Of a stretch of DNA of 64,000 nucleotides, positions 41,404 to 49,786 are shown piece after piece. Location: the NCBI GenBank assembly GCA_031428975.1, contig JANOYR010000062.1, forward strand, positions 13,916 through 77,915, read 5' to 3'. The DNA comes from JAAFIP01 sp031428975 (GTDB taxonomy: Bacteria; Pseudomonadota; Gammaproteobacteria; Burkholderiales; Burkholderiaceae_C). The number at the start of each line of letters is the position of its first letter. The stretch's first letter is position 1. Under the pieces are notes generated by a model. The model searched no databases. It was not told the DNA's origin and saw only the letters and a list, made by a program, of their open reading frames with translations. The translations under genes were made by a program, and so were the position numbers.

Positions 41404-42369
41404 TTACTCCGCGCTGATGCCATTGCGCTTGATCACAGCGCCCCAGCGGGGGTAGTCTTTGGTCACCAATTGGTTCAACTCATCGGTGCTAGAAGTAGCC
41501 ACGTCCATTCCTGCGCGTTTAAAAAGCTCGGTGACTTCGGGTAATTTCAAAATTGCCGCAATCTCCGTGTTTAAGCGGTTCACAACGGGGGCTGGCGTTT
41601 TGCTAGGGGTAAAAAACGCATACCACAAATCGACTTCTACGCCCTTAATGCCCATCTCTTCAAAGGTGGCGGTATTGGGCGAGACGGGGTGGCGCTTGGG
41701 GCTGCCCACGGCCAATGCATTGAGCCTGCCCGCATTGACAAAGCCTTGGGCAATATGCACTGGCAAAAAGCCTACATTGAGCTCGCCCGAGAGCAAATCT
41801 TGCGTGTAGCCTGCCGTACCGCGGTAAGGCACATGCAGCATGAAAAGCTCAGTTTGCGCCTTGAACAACTCCATGGCCATGTGGTGGGGCGTGCCCACGC
41901 CGGGCGACCCAAAGCTAATGGCGCCGGGCTTGGCCTTGGCCATGGTGGTCAGGTCTTTGATAGATTTGATGCCCGTTTTAGGGTTGCTCACCAGCATGAG
42001 CGTGCCCCACGCAGCCAGCGACACGCCAGAGAAGTCGCGTGTCGGGTTAAACGCCACATTTTTGTACAGTTGCGAGGCCATCAGCATGGTGTTGGCACCC
42101 ATGAGCACGGTGTATCCGTCGGCGGCAGATTTGGCTACTGCATCCGCCCCTATGTTGCCGCTGGCGCCCGGCTGGTTTGTCACCACCACGGGTTGGCCCA
42201 GGCGCTCAGCCAAGCGCGGGGCTACGGTGCGGGCTATGGTGTCCATGCCGGTGCCGGGGGTGAAGGGCACAATAATTTTGATGGTCTGCGCCGGCCAGGT
42301 TTGGGCAGTGGCGGGCAACGCGGTTAGCGCGCTAAACACCACAGCTGCAGAGAGTAAAAGACGTTTCAT
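41404..42369 (-). CDS. Bug-family TTT receptor
   Basis: Periplasmic receptor of 321 residues. Signal peptide MKRLLLSAAVVFSALTALPA then TAQ. Motifs: KIIVPFTPGTGMDTIARTVAPRLAERLG, VVTNQPGASGNIGADAVAKS, GSPGVGTPHHMAMELFK, HVPYRGTAG. Orphan receptor, lying between the two enzymes of its operon. Probable ligand: the aromatic acid they degrade. Confidence 0.91.
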   Translation of the reverse strand: MKRLLLSAAVVFSALTALPATAQTWPAQTIKIIVPFTPGTGMDTIARTVAPRLAERLGQPVVVTNQPGASGNIGADAVAKSAADGYTVLMGANTMLMASQLYKNVAFNPTRDFSGVSLAAWGTLMLVSNPKTGIKSIKDLTTMAKAKPGAISFGSPGVGTPHHMAMELFKAQTELFMLHVPYRGTAGYTQDLLSGELNVGFLPVHIAQGFVNAGRLNALAVGSPKRHPVSPNTATFEEMGIKGVEVDLWYAFFTPSKTPAPVVNRLNTEIAAILKLPEVTELFKRAGMDVATSSTDELNQLVTKDYPRWGAVIKRNGISAE

Positions 42370-42386
42370 GCAGTGCTCCTAAATAG

Positions 42387-43433
42387 TCAAATCGAAGTGA
42401 TATTAAACACCCGTTGGGCATTGGTTTGGAAGAATTTCAATTTGTGCTCAGCGCTCATGGCCATCTTGTCCATGGCCAGCACCTCGTCGGCCAAATACTG
42501 GTAGGGGTAGTCCATGGCGTACATCACGCGGTCTACGCCCAACACTTCTTGGCTGAATTTAATGGCAGGCTCCCACGCCACACCACTGTTGGTGATGGTG
42601 AAGTTCTCACGCAGGTAGTCGCTTGGCTTCTTTTGCAGGGGTTTCACGCTCTCGTAGCGTTGCGAGCGAACGGTGGCTTGGTGCATATAGTCAAGGCGGT
42701 AGCTCCAAAAAGGCAGTGCCTCGCCCATATGGCCAATAATCATTTGCAGCTTGGGAAAGCGGTCAAACACGCCTGCGGTGATGATGCGCAGCGCATGCAG
42801 CCCCGTCTCTACCCCAAAGCCATATATCGCACCGTCTAGTCCGCACTCATGAAAAGGCGTAAACATGTTGCGTGGCAGCGAGTTGGGGTGCAAATAAATC
42901 GGTACATTGTGGGATTCGGCGGCGGCAAATATGTCCCAAAACTTGCTGTCCGACAAATATTCACCTTGGGTGTGCGAATTGATAATCACCGAGTGCATGC
43001 CCAGTTGGTTCACGCCGCGCTCAATTTCTTTGGCTGCGGCTTGTGGGTCTTGCGGAGCCACGGCAATCATGCCGGTAAAGCGCTTGGGGTGGCGGCGCAC
43101 GGCCTGTGCCAGCTGGTCATTGGCCAAGCGCGCAAACGACACGGCGGTGTCTTTGTCCATCACCTGCACGCCCGGCGCTGTGAGCGCAATCACTTGGTGG
43201 TCAATACCGGCCTCGTCCATGTGCTGCAAGCGCACATCGCCCAAGTCAGTCAGACAGCGCATGATGTGCTGGGCACGGGCGCTGGGGCTGCTCATATAAA
43301 AACCCATCAAGCCTTTGAAGCCAGGGTCGCAATCGTCTTTGGCCAAAATTTTGCGGTAAATATCCAGCATTTCAGGTGGTGCAAAGGCCTCTTCGGTGGC
43401 GATACGCAGGTAGGGGGCTTTTTGAATGCGCAT
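42387..43433 (-). CDS. Amidohydrolase-superfamily decarboxylase (ACMSD/gamma-resorcylate/5-carboxyvanillate type)
   Basis: Metal-dependent TIM-barrel enzyme of 348 residues. It opens RIATEEAFAPPEMLDIY, the Glu-Glu start of aromatic-acid decarboxylases, and holds PIYLHPNSLP, MIIGHMGEALPFWSYRLD (metal His) and VMYAMDYPYQY (metal Asp). Known relatives decarboxylate gamma-resorcylate, 5-carboxyvanillate or aminocarboxymuconate semialdehyde. Coupled to a flavin monooxygenase and Bug receptor, it suggests a decarboxylate-then-hydroxylate route. Divergent LysR at 43538. Confidence 0.85.
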   Translation of the reverse strand: MRIQKAPYLRIATEEAFAPPEMLDIYRKILAKDDCDPGFKGLMGFYMSSPSARAQHIMRCLTDLGDVRLQHMDEAGIDHQVIALTAPGVQVMDKDTAVSFARLANDQLAQAVRRHPKRFTGMIAVAPQDPQAAAKEIERGVNQLGMHSVIINSHTQGEYLSDSKFWDIFAAAESHNVPIYLHPNSLPRNMFTPFHECGLDGAIYGFGVETGLHALRIITAGVFDRFPKLQMIIGHMGEALPFWSYRLDYMHQATVRSQRYESVKPLQKKPSDYLRENFTITNSGVAWEPAIKFSQEVLGVDRVMYAMDYPYQYLADEVLAMDKMAMSAEHKLKFFQTNAQRVFNITSI

Positions 43434-43447
43434 GTGTATTGACTGGT

Positions 43448-43499
43448 AGGTATTGTGGGCATCTGATTCTAATTAATCACAAAAAAGAGCACAATACCT
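43448..43499. promoter_or_regulatory. Paired 10-bp inverted half-sites 42 bp apart, LysR operator candidate
   Basis: AGGTATTGTG (43448-43457) is perfectly inverted as CACAATACCT (43490-43499). Centre distance is 42 bp, four helical turns, in the gap between the divergent decarboxylase and LysR genes. Such spacing suits a LysR tetramer touching two sites. Confidence 0.6.
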
Positions 43500-43537
43500 T
43501 ATATCGCTAGAACAGTTAACGTATTTCGAGCTAAATC

Positions 43538-44437
43538 ATGGATGTATTGGCCAATTTAAAAGCCTTTTTAGCAAGCGCCGACACAGGCAGCTTTTCGCAA
43601 GCAGCGCGTCGCTCTGCGGTGGTGCCATCGGTGGTGGCCAAACGCATTGACCAACTAGAGTGGCGTATTCAAGCCAAACTTTTCACGCGCAGCACGCGCA
43701 AACTCACGCTCACGGATGTGGGCGAGCGCTATTTGCCCATTGTGCGCACGTTGGTGCAGCAACTTGACGACACCTTGGCGGGCATGAACAGCGCCAGTGG
43801 CGACATTGAAGGGCATATTAAGATCAAAATTCCCTCCACGCTGGGCACCTTGTATCTGAGTGATTTGCTGCGGCAGTTTTTACTGGAGCAGCCACGCATC
43901 AGCATGGAGGTGGTGCTGGCCGACCGATCTGTCAACCCGTCGGAAGAAGGCTTTGACATGGCCTTAGGTGCGCTGCCCGAGCTTTATGGCGGAGTCAAAG
44001 ACTTTGCCTTGTGCCCCATAGAAAGGCAATTGTGTGCAGCGCCAGCGTATTTGGCAGCACGCGGCACACCGCGCGAGCTCAGCGAGCTGGTGGGGCACGA
44101 CTGCTTGGTTTTTGCTACCTCAGGGGCACGCTGGGAGTTTCAAAGCAAGCAGGGTATCGTCGGCGTGGACGTGCGCCCAAAACTCAAAACCAATGACGGC
44201 GCAGCACTTTACCGCGCCACGACCGAGGGGCTAGGCATAGCGGTGTTGGCACACTACTTAGCGCAACCTGCGCTTGCAACCGGCGCATTGGTGCAAGTAT
44301 TGCCCCAATTGCACATCCCCGATATTTGGCTCAAGGCCTTGGTTCCGGCAAACCGCATCGATGTGCCTAGGATCCATATTTTGCTGCAATGGTTGACACT
44401 GCGACTCACGGCAATTGCGCCGTTGACTTTAAAATAA
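43538..44437 (+). CDS. LysR-family regulator
   Basis: 299 residues with the AaeR/DsdC-like compact form. HTH: ANLKAFLASADTGSFSQAARRSAVVPSVVAKRIDQLEWRI. The effector domain has FDMALGALPELYGGV. Divergent from the decarboxylase - Bug - monooxygenase operon, which it likely controls through the paired half-sites. Confidence 0.9.
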   Translation: MDVLANLKAFLASADTGSFSQAARRSAVVPSVVAKRIDQLEWRIQAKLFTRSTRKLTLTDVGERYLPIVRTLVQQLDDTLAGMNSASGDIEGHIKIKIPSTLGTLYLSDLLRQFLLEQPRISMEVVLADRSVNPSEEGFDMALGALPELYGGVKDFALCPIERQLCAAPAYLAARGTPRELSELVGHDCLVFATSGARWEFQSKQGIVGVDVRPKLKTNDGAALYRATTEGLGIAVLAHYLAQPALATGALVQVLPQLHIPDIWLKALVPANRIDVPRIHILLQWLTLRLTAIAPLTLK

Positions 44438-44442
44438 ACGCC

Positions 44443-45021
44443 ATGCATATCCACCAACTATCTCTGAGCTATGTGCAAGAGCACGACCGCCTGCTGCTGC
44501 GCGTCAACACCACCGACGCCCAAGAGCTGCGCCTGTGGTTTACCCGTCGCCTGTGCATTGGATTTACGCCTTTGTTCAAAAAAATAGTGGCCGACATGGC
44601 CGTCAAAAAAAACCCCTCAAACGACCAAGCACCCTCTGCGCAGCTTGACCCTTTGGCGCAAAAAGCCATTGCACAATTTAACGCCGAAGCCAGTTTGCAG
44701 GGGGCAGACTTTAAAACTCCGTACAAAACAGAGGCGGCCAATCTGCCTCTTGGTAGCGAACCACTGTTGGTCACCGAAATTCGCATGACAGCACAGCCCA
44801 ACGGACAATTACAAATCCACTTCAGCGAAAAAATCCCTAACCGCGCCACTCCGCGTAGTTTTCAAATCGCCTTAGAGCCTAAGCTCACCCACGGTTTGCT
44901 CAAGCTACTAGACCAAGCCCTGGCCAACTCGCAATGGGGTTTGGTGGAGGCTACGGATGCGCCCTTGCCAGGCGAAGAAGCGGCTGCAGCCACGATGGCT
45001 AAGCCGAGGTATTTGAACTAG
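44443..45021 (+). CDS. Conserved-looking hypothetical protein
   Basis: 192 residues from the ATG at 44443 (MHIHQLSLSYVQEHDRLLLRVNTTDAQELRLWFTRRL). No signal or membrane segment. It has a charged middle (AVKKNPSNDQAPSAQLDPLAQKAI) and an Ala-rich end. It starts five bases after the LysR stop and its last 23 bases overlap moaE on the other strand. Function not recognised. Its beta-rich start resembles small conserved proteins of Burkholderiales that I cannot name. Confidence 0.7.
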   Translation: MHIHQLSLSYVQEHDRLLLRVNTTDAQELRLWFTRRLCIGFTPLFKKIVADMAVKKNPSNDQAPSAQLDPLAQKAIAQFNAEASLQGADFKTPYKTEAANLPLGSEPLLVTEIRMTAQPNGQLQIHFSEKIPNRATPRSFQIALEPKLTHGLLKLLDQALANSQWGLVEATDAPLPGEEAAAATMAKPRYLN

Positions 45022-45559
45022 CGCCAGCGTTGCCAGACACCAGACCCCACTTACGCATCGCACTGTCGTCACTCTCGCGCGCATCCACCCAGTGCGCACC
45101 CGCTGCGGTTTGCTCTTTTTTCCAAAACGGTGCTTGGGTTTTGAGGTAATCCATCAAAAACTCGCAGGCTTGGTAGCTTTGCCCACGGTGCGCCGAGCTG
45201 ACGGCCACCATGACAATTTGGTCTAGCGCCTGCAGCAGCCCCACGCGGTGTACCACCCTTGCCCCCACGATGTCAAAACGCGCATGCGCCGCGTCAATCA
45301 TGGCCTCTATCGACCGCTCCGTCATGCCCGGGTAATGCTCCAGCTCCATCGCGCTGATATCGTCCGCAGCCGATGACAAAGCGCCATCCACAGCTCCAGA
45401 CACCGCATGCTTGCTGCGCACCACCCCAATAAAGCTACACACCGCCCCCACCCGCCCGTCTTGTGCGTGCAAAGCCGCAATCTCAGCGCTCGCGTCAAAA
45501 TTTTCGGTTTGGATGCGGACTCGCGGGATTCTCAAAGCATTGGGCTTCATATTTGACAT
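44999..45559 (-). CDS. moaE: Molybdopterin synthase catalytic subunit MoaE
   Basis: Large subunit of molybdopterin synthase, 186 residues. Motifs: GAVCSFIGVVRSKH, LEHYPGMTERSIEAMIDAAHARF, RVVHRVGLLQALDQIVMVAVSSAHRGQSYQACEFLMDYLKTQAPFWKKE (catalytic Lys pair). It takes sulfur from MoaD to make the dithiolene. One base separates it from the moaD stop. Somewhat longer than the usual 150 residues because of an Ala/Ser-rich tail. Confidence 0.93.
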   Translation of the reverse strand: MSNMKPNALRIPRVRIQTENFDASAEIAALHAQDGRVGAVCSFIGVVRSKHAVSGAVDGALSSAADDISAMELEHYPGMTERSIEAMIDAAHARFDIVGARVVHRVGLLQALDQIVMVAVSSAHRGQSYQACEFLMDYLKTQAPFWKKEQTAAGAHWVDARESDDSAMRKWGLVSGNAGASSNTSA

Positions 45560-45560
45560 G

Positions 45561-45809
45561 CTACCCGCCCGTCACAGGCGGAAAAAACGCCACCTCAGCA
45601 CCCTCTAGCAACGCAACCGATTCCTCACCCATTTGCTGGTTCAGCGCTATGCGCACCGCTTTGCCTGTGCCCAGCACGTCAGCAAATGCGCCACCTCGGG
45701 CTATCAGCTCGCGGCGCAGCGCACCTAATGTGTGGGCAGAGGTATGGACGGTTTCGCCGCCGCCTAGGGCTTCACGGATAGAAGCGAAGTATTTGATGGT
45801 GATTTGCAT
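45561..45809 (-). CDS. moaD: Molybdopterin synthase sulfur carrier MoaD
   Basis: Ubiquitin-fold carrier of 82 residues, MQITIKYFASIREALG onward, ending in the essential Gly-Gly (FFPPVTGG). The start at 45809 is chosen because it fits family length; an upstream in-frame start at 45857 would overlap moeA. Confidence 0.93.
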   Translation of the reverse strand: MQITIKYFASIREALGGGETVHTSAHTLGALRRELIARGGAFADVLGTGKAVRIALNQQMGEESVALLEGAEVAFFPPVTGG

Positions 45810-45819
45810 AGTGTTGGGG

Positions 45820-47046
45820 CTAGTGCAGTTCCGACAGAGGAATAAAGCGCACGACATCGCCGTGGGCGATGGTGGTGTGGGCGGGGTTGTCGACCAAGCC
45901 GTCGGCCCATGCCATGGAGGTGAGCACGCCTGAGCTTTGGTTGGGGTAGAGCTCTACGCCGCTAGCAGCGTTGCGCCGTGCGCGTAAGAATTCTCGGCGT
46001 TTATCGGCCATTGTCAGCGTGAAATGGGCAGGAAGCGCTATGGATGGTATAGCGACTACTTGCTGCCCCAAGAGTGCGCCAATGAATGGACGCACCAGTA
46101 GCAAAAAGGTGGCATAGCTAGACACGGGGTTGCCGGGCAGGCCTATAAAGTGGCTGCTGCCCACTTTGCCGTAGGCAAATGGCTTGCCAGGCTTCATGGA
46201 AATGGCCCACAAATCGAGCGAGCCGAGCGACTGCACCGCGGGTTTCACATGGTCTTCTTCGCCCACACTCACTCCCCCGCTGGTCAGGATTAAATCGTGC
46301 TGCTGCGCGGCTGCTTGCAGTGCGTCAATGGTGGCCTGGCGCTGGTCGGGCACGATGCCCATGTCGGTGACGGCGCAGCCCAAGCGCTTGAGCAAGGCAC
46401 GCAAAAAGAAACGGTTGGAGTTGTAAATGGCGCCGGGCTTCATTGCGCTGGGCGCTACTGCGCCAGGCATCACCAATTCGTCTCCGGTAGAAAAAAGCGC
46501 CACGCGCACAGGCGCTTGCACCAGCACCTGCGCCAAGCCCACGCTGGCCAGTAGCCCCAGCGAGGCGGGATTAAGCAGCTGCCCTTTTGATAGCACCACA
46601 GCGCCTAGGCTAATGTCTTCGCCCGCCTTTCGAATCCACTGGCCAGCGCGCGGCGTGGCATTGATTTGCACCCTGCCCTCACCCATATCAACTGCGTCTT
46701 CTTGCATCACCACGGCGTTTGCGCCCTCGGGCACAGGCGCACCAGTGAATATGCGCGCTGTTTGGCCTGCGTGCAGCGCATGGCCAAAATGGCCAGCGGC
46801 AATGCGCTGGGTCACTTGCAGCAGCGTGCCTGATTGGGACACGTCAAACGTGCGCAGGGCGTAGCCGTCCATGGCACTGTTGTCAAAGCCGGGCACATGC
46901 AGCTCGGACACCACATCTTGCGCTAACACGCGGCCATCCGCTTCAAATGTGCTGACTTGTTCGGAGCGGCCCTGTGGCAGGGCGTGGCTAAGTAACTCAG
47001 CCAGTGCATCGTCTAAGCTGCGCAATGGGGTAAAAACTTTGCTCAT
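45820..47046 (-). CDS. moeA: Molybdopterin molybdenumtransferase MoeA
   Basis: Inserts molybdate into adenylated molybdopterin. 408 residues, usual length. Motifs: DVVSELHVPGFDNSAMDGYA, GQTARIFTGAPVPEGANAVVMQED, TGDELVMPG, TSGGVSVGEEDHVK and GLPGNPVSSYATF. The stop of mobB overlaps its start by four bases, so translation is coupled. Confidence 0.95.
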   Translation of the reverse strand: MSKVFTPLRSLDDALAELLSHALPQGRSEQVSTFEADGRVLAQDVVSELHVPGFDNSAMDGYALRTFDVSQSGTLLQVTQRIAAGHFGHALHAGQTARIFTGAPVPEGANAVVMQEDAVDMGEGRVQINATPRAGQWIRKAGEDISLGAVVLSKGQLLNPASLGLLASVGLAQVLVQAPVRVALFSTGDELVMPGAVAPSAMKPGAIYNSNRFFLRALLKRLGCAVTDMGIVPDQRQATIDALQAAAQQHDLILTSGGVSVGEEDHVKPAVQSLGSLDLWAISMKPGKPFAYGKVGSSHFIGLPGNPVSSYATFLLLVRPFIGALLGQQVVAIPSIALPAHFTLTMADKRREFLRARRNAASGVELYPNQSSGVLTSMAWADGLVDNPAHTTIAHGDVVRFIPLSELH

Positions 47047-47576
47047 GCGTATTGCTCCGCCACATACTCAAACCGTGCTGCATTGGCAATCAGCCAATCG
47101 GCCACAGCGTTAACATCATTGAGGTCAAACACGGGGCGCAGGGTGCCAGAGGGCAATTGCTCGGGCGAATCCGTGGCAATGGCCACCACAAAGTCGTCGG
47201 CCTCGTAGCGAACTTGTTTGCCTGCACTGGCTCGCCAAACTTCAATTTTGTGCAAGTCGGAGTCTTTAAAGCCCTCTACCAGCACCCAGTCTACTCCTTC
47301 GTACAAATTGGCGATCATCTGGTGCACGGTCATCACGGCTGGTTTTTCAAACTCGCGTATCAAGGCCAAGCGCTGGTTGGATGCCACCACCACTTCAAAA
47401 GCGCCCGCTTCGCGGTGTCGGTAGGTGTCTTTGCCCACATGGTCAATGTCAAACTTATGGTGCGCATGTTTCACCACCGACACCCTAAGGCCGTGCAGTT
47501 TGAGCGCAGGAATAAGCTTTTCCACCAGTGTGGTTTTGCCCGAGCCAGAATAGCCCGCAAATCCTATGACTTTCAT
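47043..47576 (-). CDS. mobB: Molybdopterin-guanine dinucleotide biosynthesis adaptor MobB
   Basis: GTP-binding accessory protein of 177 residues. P-loop GYSGSGKTTLVEKLIPALK near residues 7-25; KHAHHKFDIDHVGKDTYRHREAGA is typical of the family, and VDWVLVEGFKDSDLHKIEV follows. It overlaps thrC and moeA by four bases on each side, an unusual insertion between a threonine gene and moeA. Confidence 0.93.
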   Translation of the reverse strand: MKVIGFAGYSGSGKTTLVEKLIPALKLHGLRVSVVKHAHHKFDIDHVGKDTYRHREAGAFEVVVASNQRLALIREFEKPAVMTVHQMIANLYEGVDWVLVEGFKDSDLHKIEVWRASAGKQVRYEADDFVVAIATDSPEQLPSGTLRPVFDLNDVNAVADWLIANAARFEYVAEQYA

Positions 47577-49006
47577 AATTCAGTGCACACACTGGCAATG
47601 TAGGCTTTGATAGCCAGCGGGTCTTTGCCCATGTTTTTCACGCGCTTGGGCAGTGCCTCAATGCCTTCAAACTTGGCAGGGCGACTGGGCTCGCGGCCAA
47701 GCGCTTCTACGATGGTGGCAGCAAATTTAATCGGCAAGGCAGTTTCTAGCACCAGCATGGGCAGACGCACCTCAGGATGCGCCGCTACATATTCGCGCGC
47801 CACTTTAATGCCATCTGCAGTATGGGTGTCTACCATTTGGCCAAACTGCTCATAGGTGGCCTTGATGGTGGCTAAGCGGTTGGTGTGTGTGCTTTTTCCG
47901 CTTGCAAAGCCATAGCGCGAGGCAGCCTGCACAAATGCTACATCGCCACTTAAATCAAACTGCCCTGTGGCATTGATTTGGTCATGGAACAGCGCTTTGC
48001 AGCGTGCGCCGTCGCGGCCTACCAAGTCAAAAATGAAGCGCTCAAAATTGCTGGCCTTGGAAATATCCATCGACGGGCTGGAGGTTTCGTGCGTATCGGC
48101 ACTGCCGCGCACTCGGTACACGCCGGTTTTAAAGAACTCATCGAGCACATCGTTTTCGTTGGTGGCCACCACCAGTTTGTCAATCGGCAAACCCATCATG
48201 CGTGCTACGTGGCCCGCGCATACATTGCCAAAATTGCCGCTGGGCACGCAAAAACTAACGGTGTCGGTATTTTGCGATGTGGATTGAAAATAGCCTGCAA
48301 AATAGTACACCACCTGCGCCATTAATCGTGCCCAGTTGATGGAATTGACTGTGCCGATTTTGTAGCGCTTTTTAAACGCCAAGTCATTGCTCACCGCTTT
48401 GACCATGTCTTGGCAGTCGTCGAACACACCGTCTACCGCAATGTTATGGATGTTGTCGTCCATCAAGCTGAACATCTGTGCCTGCTGAAAAGGGCTCATG
48501 CGGCCTGCAGGCGATGTCATGAACACCCGCACACCGCGTTTGCCACGCATGGCGTATTCGGCGGCGCTGCCCGTGTCGCCACTGGTGGCGCCAAAAATAT
48601 TGAGGCTTTCACCACGTCGGGCTAACTCGTATTCAAACAAATTCCCCAAGAGTTGCATGGCCATGTCTTTGAATGCCAGCGTAGGGCCGTTGGACAGCGC
48701 TTCTAATGTGATAGTGTCATCGAGCTTGGTGAGCGGCACTACAGCAGCTGTGCCATACACTTCTTGGGTATAGGTTTTGCGGCACAAAGCACGCAAATCA
48801 TCAGCGGGAATGTCGTCAATGTAGAGCGACAAAATCTCAGAGGCCAAATCAGCGTAAGGCAAATTGCGCCAAGCATTGAGCTGCGCAGCCGTGACCTGTG
48901 GATAATACTCAGGCAAATACAAACCGCCATCGGGCGCGAGCCCCTCAAGCAAGATGTCACAAAACTGTTTGCGGTTCGCATGGCCGCGGGTGGAGAGGTA
49001 CTTCAT
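47573..49006 (-). CDS. thrC: Threonine synthase
   Basis: PLP enzyme making threonine from O-phosphohomoserine. 477 residues, the long proteobacterial/yeast type. Start MKYLSTRGHANRKQFCDILLEGLAPDGGLYLPE and PLP lysine in SNGPTLAFKDMAMQLLG; SGDTGSAAEYAMRGKRGV and SGNFGNVCAGHVA bind the phosphate and substrate. Normally next to hom; here hom is 6.6 kb away on the same strand. Confidence 0.95.
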   Translation of the reverse strand: MKYLSTRGHANRKQFCDILLEGLAPDGGLYLPEYYPQVTAAQLNAWRNLPYADLASEILSLYIDDIPADDLRALCRKTYTQEVYGTAAVVPLTKLDDTITLEALSNGPTLAFKDMAMQLLGNLFEYELARRGESLNIFGATSGDTGSAAEYAMRGKRGVRVFMTSPAGRMSPFQQAQMFSLMDDNIHNIAVDGVFDDCQDMVKAVSNDLAFKKRYKIGTVNSINWARLMAQVVYYFAGYFQSTSQNTDTVSFCVPSGNFGNVCAGHVARMMGLPIDKLVVATNENDVLDEFFKTGVYRVRGSADTHETSSPSMDISKASNFERFIFDLVGRDGARCKALFHDQINATGQFDLSGDVAFVQAASRYGFASGKSTHTNRLATIKATYEQFGQMVDTHTADGIKVAREYVAAHPEVRLPMLVLETALPIKFAATIVEALGREPSRPAKFEGIEALPKRVKNMGKDPLAIKAYIASVCTEL

Positions 49007-49031
49007 AAATCAGAAAAACTAAAAGAGTTAA

Positions 49032-49439
49032 TTACGGGGCGATAAGAGAAACAGTGGGGAAATAGGTCGCAAAACGGCTGCGGTCGCGCGTGAGGACGCT
49101 CCAGCCATGCGCCATGGCCTGCGCTCCAATGAAAAAATCGGGCAGCACGTGCTCAGACTTACCACGGTTAGCACGGTAGACCATGTGGGCGCGCGAAGCC
49201 AGCCAAGCACACTGCGGCGAAAGCGCGTGCAATTGCAGCGCAAAATCTTGCGTAAACTGCTCCACGTCCGACGCTGTTGTGAATGATTTGGCGATTTCTG
49301 CATGGATGATGGCATTGGTGGCCAGCGCGCCATTTTTGCCAGCGATGGCCAATTGCGTTTCTGACCAAGTGCCCCATGCGCTGTCGTTTTCTAAAATATC
49401 AATCAGCACGCAGCTGTCCACCAAGGTAACCGTGCTCAT
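49032..49439 (-). CDS. vapC: PIN-domain toxin, VapC family
   Basis: Predicted ribonuclease toxin of 135 residues. PIN acidic residues: Asp in TLVDSCVLIDIL, Glu in NAIIHAEIA, Asp in LPDFFIGAQAMAHGW and Asp in LTRDRSRFATYFP. The start overlaps the antitoxin stop by four bases, the usual order with antitoxin first. All four catalytic acids are visible, so it looks active. Confidence 0.9.
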   Translation of the reverse strand: MSTVTLVDSCVLIDILENDSAWGTWSETQLAIAGKNGALATNAIIHAEIAKSFTTASDVEQFTQDFALQLHALSPQCAWLASRAHMVYRANRGKSEHVLPDFFIGAQAMAHGWSVLTRDRSRFATYFPTVSLIAP

Positions 49440-49684
49440 TCGCGGTTCCAGTCGTCACCGCGCGTTTCTCGCATGATCTCGTCGGTGGGTAGTTTGCGAA
49501 TACCCACACCACGCCATTTGTCAAAAGGGCTCTCAGTCTTAGCCGTTTGCGCGCTGGGGAAAACCAGCACCTTGCCGCCCGGCTGCGCAATATAGTCCAC
49601 CTCCTGCCCACGTGCCACACCCATATGCTCGCGCATAGCTTTAGGAATGGTGACTTGGCCTTTAACTGTGAGTGCGTAGCCCAT
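49436..49684 (-). CDS. vapB: AbrB/SpoVT-type antitoxin, VapB-like
   Basis: 82 residues. N-terminal swapped-hairpin DNA-binding domain ALTVKGQVTIPKAMREHMGVARGQEVDY and a C-terminal toxin-binding tail (SPFDKWRGVGIRKLPTDEIMRETRGDDW). It likely represses its own promoter through the inverted repeat at 49723-49751. Confidence 0.88.
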   Translation of the reverse strand: MGYALTVKGQVTIPKAMREHMGVARGQEVDYIAQPGGKVLVFPSAQTAKTESPFDKWRGVGIRKLPTDEIMRETRGDDWNRE

Positions 49685-49722
49685 ACAATGTTCCTCGTGC
49701 CCAGCGCTTAGCCGCTGTAAAA

Positions 49723-49751
49723 ATAAGTAATACCTTCATTGTATTACTTAT
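49723..49751. promoter_or_regulatory. Perfect 11-bp inverted repeat, candidate toxin-antitoxin operator
   Basis: ATAAGTAATAC and GTATTACTTAT flank a 7-bp spacer. It lies 39 bp upstream of the antitoxin start and about 36 bp upstream of the ABC gene start, so it may act on both divergent genes. Confidence 0.6.
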
Positions 49752-49786
49752 CAATTGGAAGCACACTTGATGACATTGCAAAGACC

